The translations under genes and the position numbers were made by a program. From the NCBI RefSeq assembly GCF_932294415.1, contig NC_065544.1:30491710-30555709 (forward strand): DNA of 64,000 nt, written 5' to 3'. This stretch comes from Quercus robur (taxonomy: Eukaryota; Streptophyta; Magnoliopsida; Fagales; Fagaceae). The notes below the pieces were generated by a model, which made no database searches, was not told the origin of the DNA, and saw only the letters and a list, made by a program, of their open reading frames with translations. Each line of letters opens with the position of its first letter. Within the stretch, counting starts at the first letter, position 1. Below are positions 46,597-58,800 of this stretch, piece after piece.

Positions 46597-47518
46597 AAGT
46601 TTAGAACAATTGGCAAATCGTGAACACAAACTTGTCTAGATATAGATCTTAGAGTCTATAGGTATTATTAGACAATGCTCAAAGTGATTCAAGTCAAGAT
46701 TCAAGAACATACAAGCTGCAGGAAGAAGATTTCATAATCTGTCTGGTTCGATTGATCGAAAGACAGACTCAATCGATCGAAAGTCGTATTTGCAGAATTT
46801 TAATTAAGCCCAAATAGCAGTTCAAGCCCATTTAGGATTAGGATTAGAGAGAAAAGAGTGTGCCTCTTTTGTATTTAGGGTTTTGTTTTTAAAAATCTCT
46901 CTTATGTCTTTTACCTGTGCTATTCCTTGAAGAATCTCAAGATCCTGTATTGTAGAAGTTGCTACTTTCTCTAGTCATCAAAGGTGCTGATGATCTAAAT
47001 CTTCAAGGGTGGTCTTGGAGTCATAAACATGAGAGTTTGTGTTGCTAAACCTTTGAGTGGGATCTCAAAGTCACAAACGGGGGTGTTTGTGTTTTGCAAA
47101 GGCCAAAGAAAGAAGGAGTATGTGGATTCGGAGCTTGCACGTGGTTGTGTCAGTAAGTTCTACTAGTGGGTAGCAATAAGAAGTCGAGCGTGGGGACTTG
47201 TAAGTCTTATTGTATGAACTTCGATTCTTTCTAGTGGATTTTCTTTTTACCTTGAGGATAGTTAGGTTAAATCCTTCCCAGGTTTTTTACCGGTTTGGTT
47301 TTCCTGGGTTATCATATTGTTGTGTTATTTATTTTTCCGTTGCTTTGCATGATATGATTGTTTGATTGTGATAACCTAGATTTGGAATTTGGACTAATTA
47401 ACAACTTGACTAATTACCTAGGTTAATCCAATTGTGTTTTAAGGGGTCTAAAAACCAACAAGTGGTATCAGAGCAAGTTGCTCTTTTGTTTTAGATCTTT
47501 TGATCTAAGAGCTGATCC

Positions 47519-48449
47519 TTGACCCCTGTTGTCATGGATAATTTGAAGTGTCTTTCTGATCATGTTTCTACTCATGCTTATGTTGATTTTATTGATGCCT
47601 GTGAAACTCTTCGTAAGGAATTATTGAAATCTATGAAAATTGCTAAGAAATTCAAGGAAGAGTTAAAATTGGCTAATCTTGAAAAAGAGGAATTGGTTAT
47701 TAGATTAGATGAATCTAATAAAAAGAATGAATTTTTGAGAAATCAAATTTCCTCTCAAGATGAAAAGCTTGGAACAAGAGTTAGTTGAATCTAAAGCTAA
47801 AATTGAAAATTTGACTTGTACCAAGTCTGTTGTTGATAATAGAAGTGTTTCTGTTTCTCTTAAGCCTAAAACTGAGAAAGTTTATATCCCTCATTTCAAG
47901 AGGAATAATAAAGAAAAGGCTTATTTTGCTAGGTTAGACAAAGGTAAAAGTTCTGATGTTGACGCTGAAGTTTCTAAACCTAAGTCTAAACCTATTGTTA
48001 GAGAGCATAATAAATCTATTTTTGTGCCTACCTGTCACCTTTGTGGTGTTGTTGGTCATATTAGACCAAATTGTTCTTTGTTGAGGCAAGAACCAAAGTC
48101 TGTGACCGGAAACCCCACTAGGAATACTGATGTTCCTAAATTTGTTCTTGTCTGCCATTTTTGTGGTGTCCGTGGTCACATTCGTCCTAATTGTCATAAA
48201 CTGAAATTTAAGCATTCTATGTTTCAATCTAGGATATGTGATGATATTTCTCCTACCATAAGTCTAAATAAATTGTTTCATATTCTTTTGAAAAATTTGA
48301 GCTTGTTGCCTTGTGAAAGGAATTTGCAGGATTTCAGTTTTTTTCAGAAGATTGGTGCAATCCCTCAAATACACTCTGCTTCTCATGGATTTTCACCTAC
48401 AAAGCCGAAGACTTGTGCTGTATGGGTGAGAAAAGATTCTCTAAGGTGA
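47519..48449 (+). pseudogene. Element B gag-like protein (coiled coil plus two zinc knuckles)
   Basis: Two overlapping frames (47519-47788 and 47760-48449) need one frame change near 47770. The N-terminal part is a predicted coiled coil (KKFKEELKLANLEKEELVI). The C-terminal part has two CCHC knuckles, CHLCGVVGHIRPNC (about 48034) and CHFCGVRGHIRPNC (about 48151). The usual N-terminal capsid domain is missing or reduced. Zinc knuckles would bind RNA in the particle. The element presumably depended on enzymes from a relative. Confidence 0.7.
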
Positions 48450-50805
48450 GTGTTGCTGACTTGTCCCTGATTTAATTCTTTCAATTCTTTGTGGACATGT
48501 TTTGTTTTTGTTGTTTTGTTTTTTAGTTTTTTTTATTAAAAAAAAAATACAAAAACATTGAAAAATTTGAAAAAAGAAAAAAATATTTTATTTTGTGTCT
48601 AGTTTTATTTTTCTTGAGGATTACATGAGTTATGATATTTCTCTCTTGATTTAAAACATGCTTGACATTGTGGAGAAACTTGAATAGTATGTGTTAAATA
48701 AGTGCTAAGATATTTCTAATTTTGTGTGAGTATGTACTAGTTTGTACATGTACTCATGGGTTAATTAAGAAATTGATATTTCTTGTTTGTGTACCCTCTA
48801 TAACTTAGTTAAGCACTGTTATGCATTGCATTTGCATTGTTCATTTAGCATAATGTGTGTTTTTTGTTTTTGGTCATAAATTTTTTAAAACCAAAAAGAT
48901 TTTTGTGTTTTGTATTTCACATCTTGGATTTATAATTAAGGATTGACCATATTATCTTTACATAACAAGTTTATGTACCTTGTTTAGCTTTTATGAGCTT
49001 ACTTATTGCATTTTACTAGTTGAAACTTTGTAGTGCATGTTGTGTGGGAAAGATGTTTATGGTTTTGATCACTTTGTTTTGATCTTGAAGTCACATGTCT
49101 TTGACTGTCGGACTTGAACCTTTAGAGAAAGGCATAAATAACCATCTCACCACTATTCACTAGCCAATCATGAACACCTTAGTGCATATCATAAGATTTC
49201 GTGCTCGAGAAAGTATAGCACATGCACAAAAAAAACATAAGGTGTAGCCTCGATTATAAATGCTAAAATTGGTGTGCACTATTAGGCTTGATGCCAAAAT
49301 CACATAATTAAAATTGGTGCGTACATTATCCTGGCCTTTTAATAAGTTTCTGAATGAATTAAAATTGGTGTGTATATATGAGGCATAAATTCAAGAAACT
49401 TACATGATTGCAAGCTTGTTTTCTAGGAGATGTGGGAGTTATATGATTTAATTCATTTGGTGATAGTCTCTTTCAAATTCTATGTGATGAATTTTGTAGA
49501 AATTGTGATTGATTTCTATTTGCATATCACCTCACATGTTTTTCAAGCTTTTGCTAGTTCCACACACTACACAAGTTACTCTTTGCTAAACTTGGTACAT
49601 TATATTGTGTGTGATCTTGTTGTGGCCATTTAAGATTAAAGTTCCTTGATTTTGATGCAAAATGTGCTTAATGTTTGAGTTTTTGAGGACAATTGGTTGA
49701 AAAACTTGTTTTTGGAAGATCTAGATTGAATTCAAGTGTTTTTTTTTTTTAAAAACTTTTAATCTCATACTCATGCATTTCATTCATGAAATATTGTGCT
49801 TTGAGGAGTTTCTGCATTAAATTACTCTGTTTTTTCAAAAATTTGATTTTTCCATGCATCATTTATGTTTAGGATTCACATGCATTGCAGTGTTTTCTGT
49901 ATCCATCTTGCAGTTTTGCAGTCATATCTCTCATTGTTTTCACACATAACATGCATACACTTTGCTAAATTAGGTACTCAACTTGATTTAAAAATTGATT
50001 GATTAATTTTTGAGTTATGTACTTTCTAGTATATGCTATTTTTATGTGTGAATTGTAGAAAATTATTTTCTTAAGAGATATGATGAATAATCAATGTGCC
50101 AATATTTTCTCTATTCATGCAACTGTTTATGGGTCACATAGTGCCATGTTTGCCTTTTATTGAAAGAGAGAATATTTTTTCTTCATGTGTATCCTCAACT
50201 TAGTTTTTTTAAAACTTGGTTTGTGTCTTTTTCTTTATCCCCAACCCCTTTATTTTTCCTCAAAACTGTTTTTCCCAAAACTTGTTTTGTTTTTTCCTAT
50301 TTTTATAGGGGGAGAAATTTTTTTTAACCTTTGTGGTTCTTAGGGGGAGTTGTTGCTCTTCATAGGGGGAGTTGTCTCTATTTTCTCTTACTCTGTTGCG
50401 TATGTTTTCTGTCTACCTTCTGATTAGGTAGTCTTTGTTAATACATGACAAAAAGGGAGAGACATAGATGACCTGTTTGCTTTGTTTAGGGGGAGAATAT
50501 AAAAACTTTTTGATGTATCTAACTTAGGGGGAGAGTTAGAATTTACTTTTGTTTTTTATATTCTGTTTCATATTATTATTTATATGTCTTTCTTTCCACA
50601 CATGCGGTGATGTGTTTGTTGAGTGTTTCAGGAAAGACAGGTGCATTCTGATCAAGACCTTCTACCTCTTCTTGCAACTTCTAGGTTAGGAGTCTTAGAT
50701 TGGGATTTGTGATGTAATTGGGCATTTTATTGTATTGGGTTGTTCTTGTATTTGAGCATTTCATTTTGTATGAAAGTTTTGTCACAAATTGCCAAAGGGG
50801 GAGTT
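48450..50805 (+). other. Element B non-coding interior
   Basis: No pol domains. Contains an A/T-rich stretch, three dispersed copies of TAAAATTGGTG(T/C)G (49264, 49311 and 49359), and six or more GGGGGAG purine blocks between 50309 and 50803. Confidence 0.75.
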
Positions 50806-52083
50806 TGTTAGGTTCTAAATGTTTAGAACAATTGGCAAATCGTGAACACAAACTTATCTAGATATAGATCTTAAAGTCTATAGGTATTATTAGACAATGC
50901 TCAAGGTGATTCAAGTCAAGATTCAAGAACATACAAGCTGCAGGAAGAAGATTTCATAATCTGTTTGGTTCGATTGATCGAAAGACAGACTCGATCGATC
51001 GAAAGTCGTATCTGCAGAATTTTAATTAAGCCCAAACAGCAGTTCAAGCCCATTTAGGATTAGGGTTTTTAATCTACTTCTCCCAGTATATAAAGGAAAC
51101 CCTAAGCACGTTTTTATGTGGTTTTTTAGAGAGAAAAGAGTGTGCCTCTTTTGTATTTAGGGTTTTGTTCTTAAAAATCTCTCTTATGTCTTCTACCGGT
51201 GCTATTCCTTGAAGAATCTCAAGATCCGGTATTGTAGAAGTTGCTGCCTTCTCTAGTCATCAAAGGTGCTGATGATCTAAACCTTCAAGGGTGGTCTTGG
51301 AGTCACAAACAGGAGAGTTTGTGTTGCTAAACCTTTGAGTGGGATCTCAAAGTCACAAACGGGGGTGTTTGTGTTTTGCAAAGGCTAAAGAAAGAAGGAG
51401 TCCGTGGATTCGAAGCTTGCACGCGGTCGTGTCAGTAAGTTCTACTGGTGGGTAGCAATAAGAAGTCGAGTGTGGGGGCTTGTAAGTCTTATTGTATGAA
51501 CTTTGATTCTTTCTAGTGGATTTGCTTTTTACCTTGAGGATAGTTAGGTTAAATCCTCCCCAGGTTTTTTACCGGTTTGGTTTTCCTGGGTTATCATATC
51601 GTTGTGTTATTTATTTTTCCGCTGCTTTGCATGATATGATTGTTTGATTGTGATAACCTAGATTTGGAATTTGGACTAAGTAACAACTTGGCTAATTACC
51701 TAGGTTAATCCAATTGTGTTTTAAGGGGTCTAAAAACCAACAAAAGCTAAGGGCTGAATCAGTGCTGCATTTATTGTAATGTAGTTTAGAAACGACTTGT
51801 AGTTTATTAATAGAGTTGTTAAACTGTATGTAGTTTAGTATATAGCTTTAAGTGTTTAGTTAGTTACACTGTTAGTCCACATTTTGCTATTTTATTGGAC
51901 ACTAAGGAATTCTGTTAGAGTTGAGTATTTGGTGCCTAATCTGTTATGATTAGTTAGCTAATTTAGATTGTATATAAGCAGCAATACTTGTAATCTATTC
52001 AATGTAATACACAGATTTTCATTTGGTGTTTTCTCTCTAGAATATTCTCTCTAAGAAAACCATAGAAACTCTGTTTCTTTTTA

Positions 52084-52381
52084 GGTCAATGGTACTGTTG
52101 GAAGTGTAAGAGGTCACAAAGGGCTTAAACTTGCTAGCCTCTTTGTGCTTCTTGCAGTACTCAATGACCCGTGAAAGAATGCCACTCGAGACGTTTGGCA
52201 ATGGTATCTCATTGTTGGCTCAGCCATCTTCGATTGTGTGCTTTATGGTCTGTGACTCCATAGCCACTCTCTTGTCCACCTCAAAGGACTCGCTATCTTA
52301 GCTTTTTAGGGTCACCTTCTTCGTGGTCTCATTCTTGTTCTCCTTGTCACTCACCACCACTCTTGTTGATGACGACACCAT
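52084..52381 (-). pseudogene. SKP1-like pseudogene, 5' part of exon 1
   Basis: Starts at ATG 52381-52379 and reads MVSSSTRVVVSDKE, TTKKVTLKS, a stop (52300-52298), FEVDKRVAMESQTIKHTIED, a second stop (52222-52220), then [20 protein letters not shown]. The segment through SNSTID joins 40115. The family N-terminal domain (BTB/POZ-like, cullin-binding) is recognisable throughout. An extended N-terminus before KVTLKS and a GA-rich leader (52397-52449) precede it. Confidence 0.9.
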
Positions 52382-52393
52382 TGTTGTTTTTGC

Positions 52394-52396
<3 letters not shown>

Positions 52397-52449
<53 letters not shown>
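52397..52449. repeat. (GA)n microsatellite in the SKP1 pseudogene leader
   Basis: About 26 GA units, read as CT in gene sense just upstream of the start codon. Confidence 0.95.
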
Positions 52450-52451
<2 letters not shown>

Positions 52452-52992
52452 ATAGTGTTGTGATGAGAAGGTGAAAGAGTGAAGGACAAAGTATTTTTAA
52501 AGAAGAGGCGTGGGGCATAAGAAACTGAGGTGGTGTGGTTTTTGTTTTATGTACTTAAGACTAATCATTTCTTCTCTTGGATTTGGAGTTTTTCCTTTGT
52601 AGCATAGGATTTTTAAAAATTGAATTATTTTAAAGTTCTGTTAGCCTCACTTTTATGAAAAATTAAAGAAATTGTTAAAATATTAATTACATTTTTTTTT
52701 CCTATAAATTCTTTAAAAAAAAATAGTTTATTAACATTTCTCTTATTTTATTTGAGAAGAAAGGAGTGCACGTCCAATCTATCGACTTAACTCAACCCAA
52801 CGTTTTTATTTGGATTTCGTGTATTGGTGAGTTAGGTTGAGTTGAAATTTTATATTAAATCTTGGATTGGGTCAGGTTTAGTTGAAAAACCATCTAATTT
52901 GACTCATGCACACTCTAAGGGAAAAGGAAAAAGAAAGGAAGATTTAAAAAAAAATAGCATGCTAAATTTATTCTTTTGTTAAATATGATAGC

Positions 52993-53101
<109 letters not shown>

Positions 53102-53221
53102 GAGAGGGAAAGGAGTTCTAATACAAAGGCACACTACGACTCAACTCAAAGTCATGGTAACTTTTAAGGGAGGGTGGGGCAATTATATATATATATATAT
53201 ATATATTTAGTTAAATATGAT

Positions 53222-53480
53222 ATCATATGTAATGTTGGTACTACTTAATGTGATAATGGAACCATCAAATGTGAGAAAAAAATGGAACTATTGAATGTGA
53301 CAAAAGTACGGTCACATGCGATGTTGGTACTGCCCAATGTGACGATGAAACTGTTAAATGTGAGTAAAAATTAAAGTACCACCGAATATGAGAAAAGTAC
53401 GGTAAAATAAGATGTTAGTAGTACCCAATGTGACAATGGAACCATCAAATGTGAGAAAAAAATAAAGGAACCACCGAATG
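53222..53480. repeat. Minisatellite, about 3 units of 90 bp
   Basis: Units start near ATGTTGGTACT at 53232, 53321 and 53412, and each contains AATGTGA words and GTACGGT. Inside each unit a shorter motif (CCATCAAATGTGAGAAAA / CTGTTAAATGTGAGTAAA) also recurs. Confidence 0.8.
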
Positions 53481-53794
53481 TTATGATGGTGGTGGTAGTC
53501 TTTTTTCTCTCTTCTAGATCTGGTTTTTTGGGGTGGTTTAATGGTTTATGCTCATTTAGTGGTGGTTTTGGGGTGGTTATACCCATGTCGGAAACAAGTT
53601 TAATGTAATAATAATTTTATGAAACAAAATTGCATAGACACTTTAGTTGGGGTGGTTATACCCGTGTCGGACACAGTCATTTGGGACACTTCCACACACG
53701 TGGATCTAATGAAAATTCCTAAAAAACATAAAACCTAGTGTAGTCACCTTGATTGATGATTATTTCATACTGGATTTGTAGTTTCAATTCAAGT

Positions 53795-54315
53795 TGATGG
53801 TGTTATAAAAAAATGCCAACCCCTAAGCTCGTCCATATGGCTCATCCCAAGGAAATGATGGGTGACATATGGCTTATTCGTCCAAGGTAAGCTTGACCGT
53901 CCACAACGTTAGTTGGACGAGCTTCACTCATCCTGAACATGTTATGGCTGTTCCTATTTTCTTGTCAAGCTACAAACCACTCCCCCAATCAACGGTTATG
54001 GAAGTCAGACCCCAAAAATGAAACTTCCTTGGTGGTTAGGGAAGTTAACTCTGAATCCTTCGAACTCTACAATGGTAGGAGAGGTAATTGCCTCTGACAA
54101 GCACTATATAAGAGTTCTTTTACGGGAAGGTAAGGCATTCGGACATTATTTTCCATACAACTTGGAATTCTAAGAATACTAACTTTACCATCGGAGGATT
54201 CTTGACCGGTCTTCCCTAGTCTCCTCTGACATTGTGTTCATCTTTTCAAGATATTCCAAGTAACACAGATCAACGCTCGAAACATTCAGCCTTACTGATT
54301 TCCTTGTGTTCATTA
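53795..54315 (+). repeat. 5' LTR of gypsy E
   Basis: 521 bp. Contains a TATA-like GCACTATATAAGAG (about 54101), the presumed promoter of the element. Ends CATTA directly before the primer-binding site. Confidence 0.93.
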
Positions 54316-54393
54316 GTTGGCGCTATCTGTGGGGAAAGTTTTTGTTAGATTTTATCTGAGTTCTACAATTTCTTTCACTGACAAAAAAGGCTA

Positions 54394-55890
54394 TAATGGT
54401 TCAGACTAGATCGAGGGCTACCAGCCTAGGCCATCAAGAAGGTAGGGGTGCTTCTAGCCATCCCCATTGCGATCGTTAATCTGCACTTGCCATGCAACCA
54501 TCCTCTATTCATGTGCAATCCAAGGCAGCCACTATGGCAGAGTTAACTCACCAGAACCAAGAATTGACAAGGGAGATTCATCTTAGGAGGCAACGACATG
54601 AGACATATGGGGAAGAACAAGACCAGAGCTATGGAGATGGAAGAAGTGTTGTACTTGAAAGTCAATTAAGGGGCACCACATCAAGAAGAGTGCCACATTT
54701 GGAGAGAGAGAGATCGACTAGATGAGGAAGGTTATGGATGAGATGAGGGAGAACATGAGAAGAACAAATCTTGTAGAGAATCTAGTTCACCGTACAAATT
54801 CCCCTTTCACGGCTTCCATTAATGGTCATCCCTTGCCTCCAAAATTCAAGATGCCTTCTTGGATTCATATGATGGAGCGCGTGACCCATTTGATCACATT
54901 GCTACTTTTAAGATTACAATGCACCTTCAGGGGGTCCCTGATGAAATTATATGTAGAGCCTTCCCTACCACCCTTAAAGGTCCGGCACGAGTGTGGTTCA
55001 GTAAAATACTCCCGAATTCGGTAAGTTCTTTTGAAGAGTTGAGCAAGTTGTTCGTTAATAACTTCATTAAGGGACAGAGACACAAGCGTTCTTCGTCCAG
55101 CCTATTGACCATAGAACAGGAGGAGAATGAAAGCTTGCGGTCCTTTATTACTCGCTTTAACAGGGAAGCCTTGATGGTAGACGAGGTGGATGATAAGCTA
55201 CTACTGGCGGCCTTTCATAATGGGGTTAATTCTGATTTATTCATCCACAAGCTTTATGGGAAGGAGCTCCAATCCATGACTAAACTCGTCCATTCAGCCC
55301 AGAACTTTATGAATGTAGAAGACGCGATCATAGCCAAGAAGAGGAAAAGAGCTGAAAGAATGGAAGCAAACCCCATGCGCCACTCCGAGTAAGTCCCTCG
55401 TCCAAAAAAGGGACGGACGGAAGATAAAAAGGACCGGGATGGTAAGAGGGTTGGTCCTTCAGCACAGAGTCAACAATACACGCAACTAAACATACCTCTC
55501 GAGTAGGTCCTTATGCAAATCAAGGACGATCCTTCCTTGAAATGGCCAGAGAAAATGAAGGGAGATCCCAATAAGCGCAATAGAAACAAATATTGCCGCT
55601 TCCATAGAGACCATGGGCATGACACAGACGAATGTTATGACCTAAAATAGTAAATTGAAAATCTTATAAAACAAGGAAAGTTGAGAAATTTCCTTGGACG
55701 AGAGCATAAGGATGAGAAGTTGAAAGGGAAGGTAGAAGAGTCGTCGTGCCCCTCGCTTGGAGAGATGAGAGTTATTATAGGAGGAAGCTCAGCTAGTCAA
55801 TCGTCCAAGTCCAGGAAGACGTATCTAAAAGTAGTGCAGAATGTTTAACTCTCTGGACAATCTCCAAGGACGACAACCATAAACGAGCAA
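54394..55890 (+). pseudogene. Gypsy E gag
   Basis: Starts MVQTRSRATSLGHQEGR, with a stop soon after. The retrotrans_gag capsid domain (54859-55392) reads YDGARDPFDHIATFK, then GPARVWFSKILPNSVSSFEE and ESLRSFITRFNREAL. A basic tail with a zinc-knuckle-like [14 protein letters not shown] (about 55594) ends at several stops (55504, 55648, 55651 and 55846). It would have formed the particle. It is now inactive. Confidence 0.88.
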
Positions 55891-58800
55891 GCAATCACAT
55901 TCACGGACTCGGACACTGAAAGAGTTCACCACCCCCATGATGATGCCATTGTTACTACTTTGCTAATTGCTGATTATACAACTAGAAGGGTGTTGGTGGA
56001 TAACGGAAGTTTAGCAGATATTTTATATTACCCTACCTTTTAGCAAATGAGGCTCGGACGAGACCAACTTCGTCCAGTAAACTCACCCTTGGTAGGATAC
56101 GGTGGAATGAAGGTGCAGCTTGTAAGCACTGTCATACTACCTATCATGGTGGGGGCATACCCACAACAGGTAGCTAGGGACTTGAATTTCTTGGTAGTGG
56201 ATTGTTCATCCTCCTATAATGCCATAACTGGAAGACCAACTTTAAATAGTTGGAAAGCAGTTACGTCTACTTACCACCTGTCAGTCAAATTTCCAACGGA
56301 GCATAGGATAGGACAGGTTCAGGGAGATTAGTTGGCAGCAAAAGAATGCTACCTGGCCATGTTGGCCATGGACGAGCAAGTTTAGACGATGAATATTGAA
56401 GAAAAGAGAATGGTGGTTGAGCCTATTGAAGTGTTGGAAGATATTTCTTTAGACGAGAAAAACCCTAAGAGGTGCACCAGGGTTGGAGCAAATTTAGAAG
56501 AGAGAATTAAGAAGGACCTTGTCTGTTTCTTGAGGAAAAGTATTGATGTATTTGCTTGGAGTCATGAGGACATATCGGGTATAGACCCTAGTGTCATTAC
56601 CCACCGTCTAAATGTATATCCTTCCTTTAAGCCTGTACGACAGAAGAAAAGGGTGTTTGCTCCTAAGAGAGACAATGCTATCAAAGAAGAAGTGCAGAAG
56701 TTGACCGTAGCGAAGTTCGTTTGAGAAGTTTATTATCCAGACTGGCTGGCCAATGTAGTAATGGTAAAAAAGGCAAATGGTAAATGGAGAATGTGTGTAG
56801 ATTTCACTGATCTGAATAAGGCTTGCCCTAAGGATAGCTATTCGTTGCCTCGCATTGATCAGTTGGTAGATTCCACTGCGGGACACAAGCTGCTTGGCTT
56901 TATGGATGCTTTCTTCGGATACAATCAGATAAGGATGGACAATACAGATTAAGAAAAAACATCTTTTGTCATAAGCCAAGGCTTATTCTGTTATAAGGTG
57001 ATGCCCTTCGGTTTAAAGAACGTTGGGGCAACATATTAGAGGCTGGTTAACCACATGTTTCGTTCGTAAATTGGGTGGAATGTAGAAGTCTACGTAGATG
57101 ACATGCTGGTGAAAATTCAGGACGAGGGAAAGCATCTGGACGACCTGCAGGAAACATTTAACACACTCAGGTAGTATAACATGAGGTTGAACCCTAGCAA
57201 TTGCTTTCGGGTGTCATCCGGGAAATTCCTAGGGTTCATGGTTTCACATAGGGGGATTGAAGCAAATCCAAACAAGATCCAGGCGATACTGAACATGGAA
57301 CCTCCACGGAATATCAAAGAAGTCCAGTTTCTTACCGGATGAGTTGCTGCCCTCAACAGGTTTGTCTCTAAAGCTACTGATAAATGTTTGCCATTTTTTA
57401 AGGTACTTAAAAAGGCATTTGAATGGGCGGACGAGTGTCAAAAAGCCTTCCAGGACTTGAAAATCTACCTCACTATGGCTCCTCTACTAAGTCCATCCGT
57501 GTTGGGAGAGGAGTTGTATTTGTACTTAGCAGTTACCCCACATGCCGTTAGTTCAGCATTGATAAGGGAGGAAGGAAGAATGCAAAAACCCGTGTACTAT
57601 ACAAGCAGAGCACTAAGGGGAGCGGAAGGACAATATCCGCTAATAGAGAAGTTGGCTTTTGCATTGATAACGGCTTCCAGGAAGCTAAGGCATTACTTTC
57701 AAGCTCATGTCATCAATGTCATGACCGACCATCCACTCAAGAAAGCAATGAACAAGCTAGAAGTTGCAGGACAACTGATCCAATGGGCTGTCGAGCTTAA
57801 TGAATTTGATATCAGATATCAACGAAGGCATGCAATAAAAGCTCAAACCCTGGTAGATTTCATTGCAGAGTTCACTCCAAGTTATGAAGACTTAAGCGAG
57901 GTGGAGAATAGAAAGAAATGGATCGTCCATGTGGATGGCTCATCAACACAATTTGCAGGAGGAATAGGAGTTGTTTTGCTGTCCCCAGAAGAAGATAAAT
58001 TGAAGCACAAGGTTCGTCTACAGTATGAAACAACCAATAATGAAGCTGAGTATGAAGCCCTTCTTAAAGGATAAGAGTTGGCTAAATCTGTAGAAGCAGA
58101 AATGATACTCGTCCTCGGAGACTCTTAGCTAGTCATAGGCCAAGTAAATGGGACATGTGAAGCCAAAGAAGAACGAATGAAGAAGTATCTTAATAAGGTG
58201 GTACACCTTGTAAAGAAGTTAAGGAAGCCGATTTCATTCAGATCCCAAGAGAAGAAAATATGGAGGCAGATACTTTAGCAAAAGAAGCCTTAGCAAGTGA
58301 AGGACTGGACGAGTTTGATGAAATTCAATACTTGCCCAGCATAGACTTTCTAGAGTTGTATCAGATAGAGGCTGAAGAAAATTGGATAACTCTAATAATA
58401 TCATACTTGAAGGACGGAAAACTTCCAAAAGGAAAAGACGAGGCCAGGAAGCTTAGAGTCAGATCAGCCAGATACGTCCTCATGAACTAGGTGCTATACA
58501 AGAGGGGTTTTTCACAACCTTATTTGAGGTGTTTAGCTCCGGACGAGGCCAACTATGTATTGAGGGAAGTTCATGAAGGAGCATGTGGCAACCACTCAGG
58601 AGCCAGATCACTTGTCCACAAAGTCATCCGCGCAGGTTACTACTGGCCAAACATGCAAGCTGATCCCAAGGCATATGTCAAGGTCTGTGATCAATGCCAA
58701 CGATTTAGTAATGTCCCTAGACAACCATCAGAATATCTCACCCTGATGATGGCCCCATGGCCTTTTGCACAATGGGGGCTAGACATCTTGGGTCCCTTTC

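Larger units (their letters stand above)
46584..51742 (+). mobile_element. Copia element B (gag-only, non-autonomous) nested in the 3' LTR of A
   Basis: The 5' LTR is 46584-47460 (877 bp) and the 3' LTR 50806-51742 (937 bp), both TGTTAGGTTCTAAA...AAAAACCAACA. A perfect 5-bp target duplication AAAGC stands at 46579-46583 and 51743-51747. The primer-binding site TGGTATCAGAGC is at 47463, and the polypurine tract AAAGGGGGAGT lies before 50806. The interior has a gag-like gene and 2.3 kb of non-coding DNA, with no pol. The LTRs are very similar, so it is the younger of the nested pair. Confidence 0.93.
40116..52083 (+). mobile_element. Copia LTR retrotransposon A (RE1-like), with two nested elements
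   Basis: The 5' LTR is 40116-42176 (interrupted by C) and the 3' LTR is 46521-52083 (interrupted by B). Both begin T(A/G)TAAAGAATCATGTTGCTG and end near ACTCT(A/G)TTTCTTTT. The primer-binding site TGGTATCAGAGC follows at 42177, and the polypurine tract TTGAGGGGGGA precedes 46521. The host duplication is GGTC (40112-40115 and 52084-52087). It is inserted in exon 1 of the SKP1-like gene. Excluding B and C it would be about 5.1 kb. Confidence 0.92.

Noticed and set aside
49230..49400. Spaced TAAAATTGGTG repeats considered as a CRISPR-like array
   Set aside because: Only three short, imperfect copies with unequal spacing in a eukaryotic retroelement; no such system is expected.
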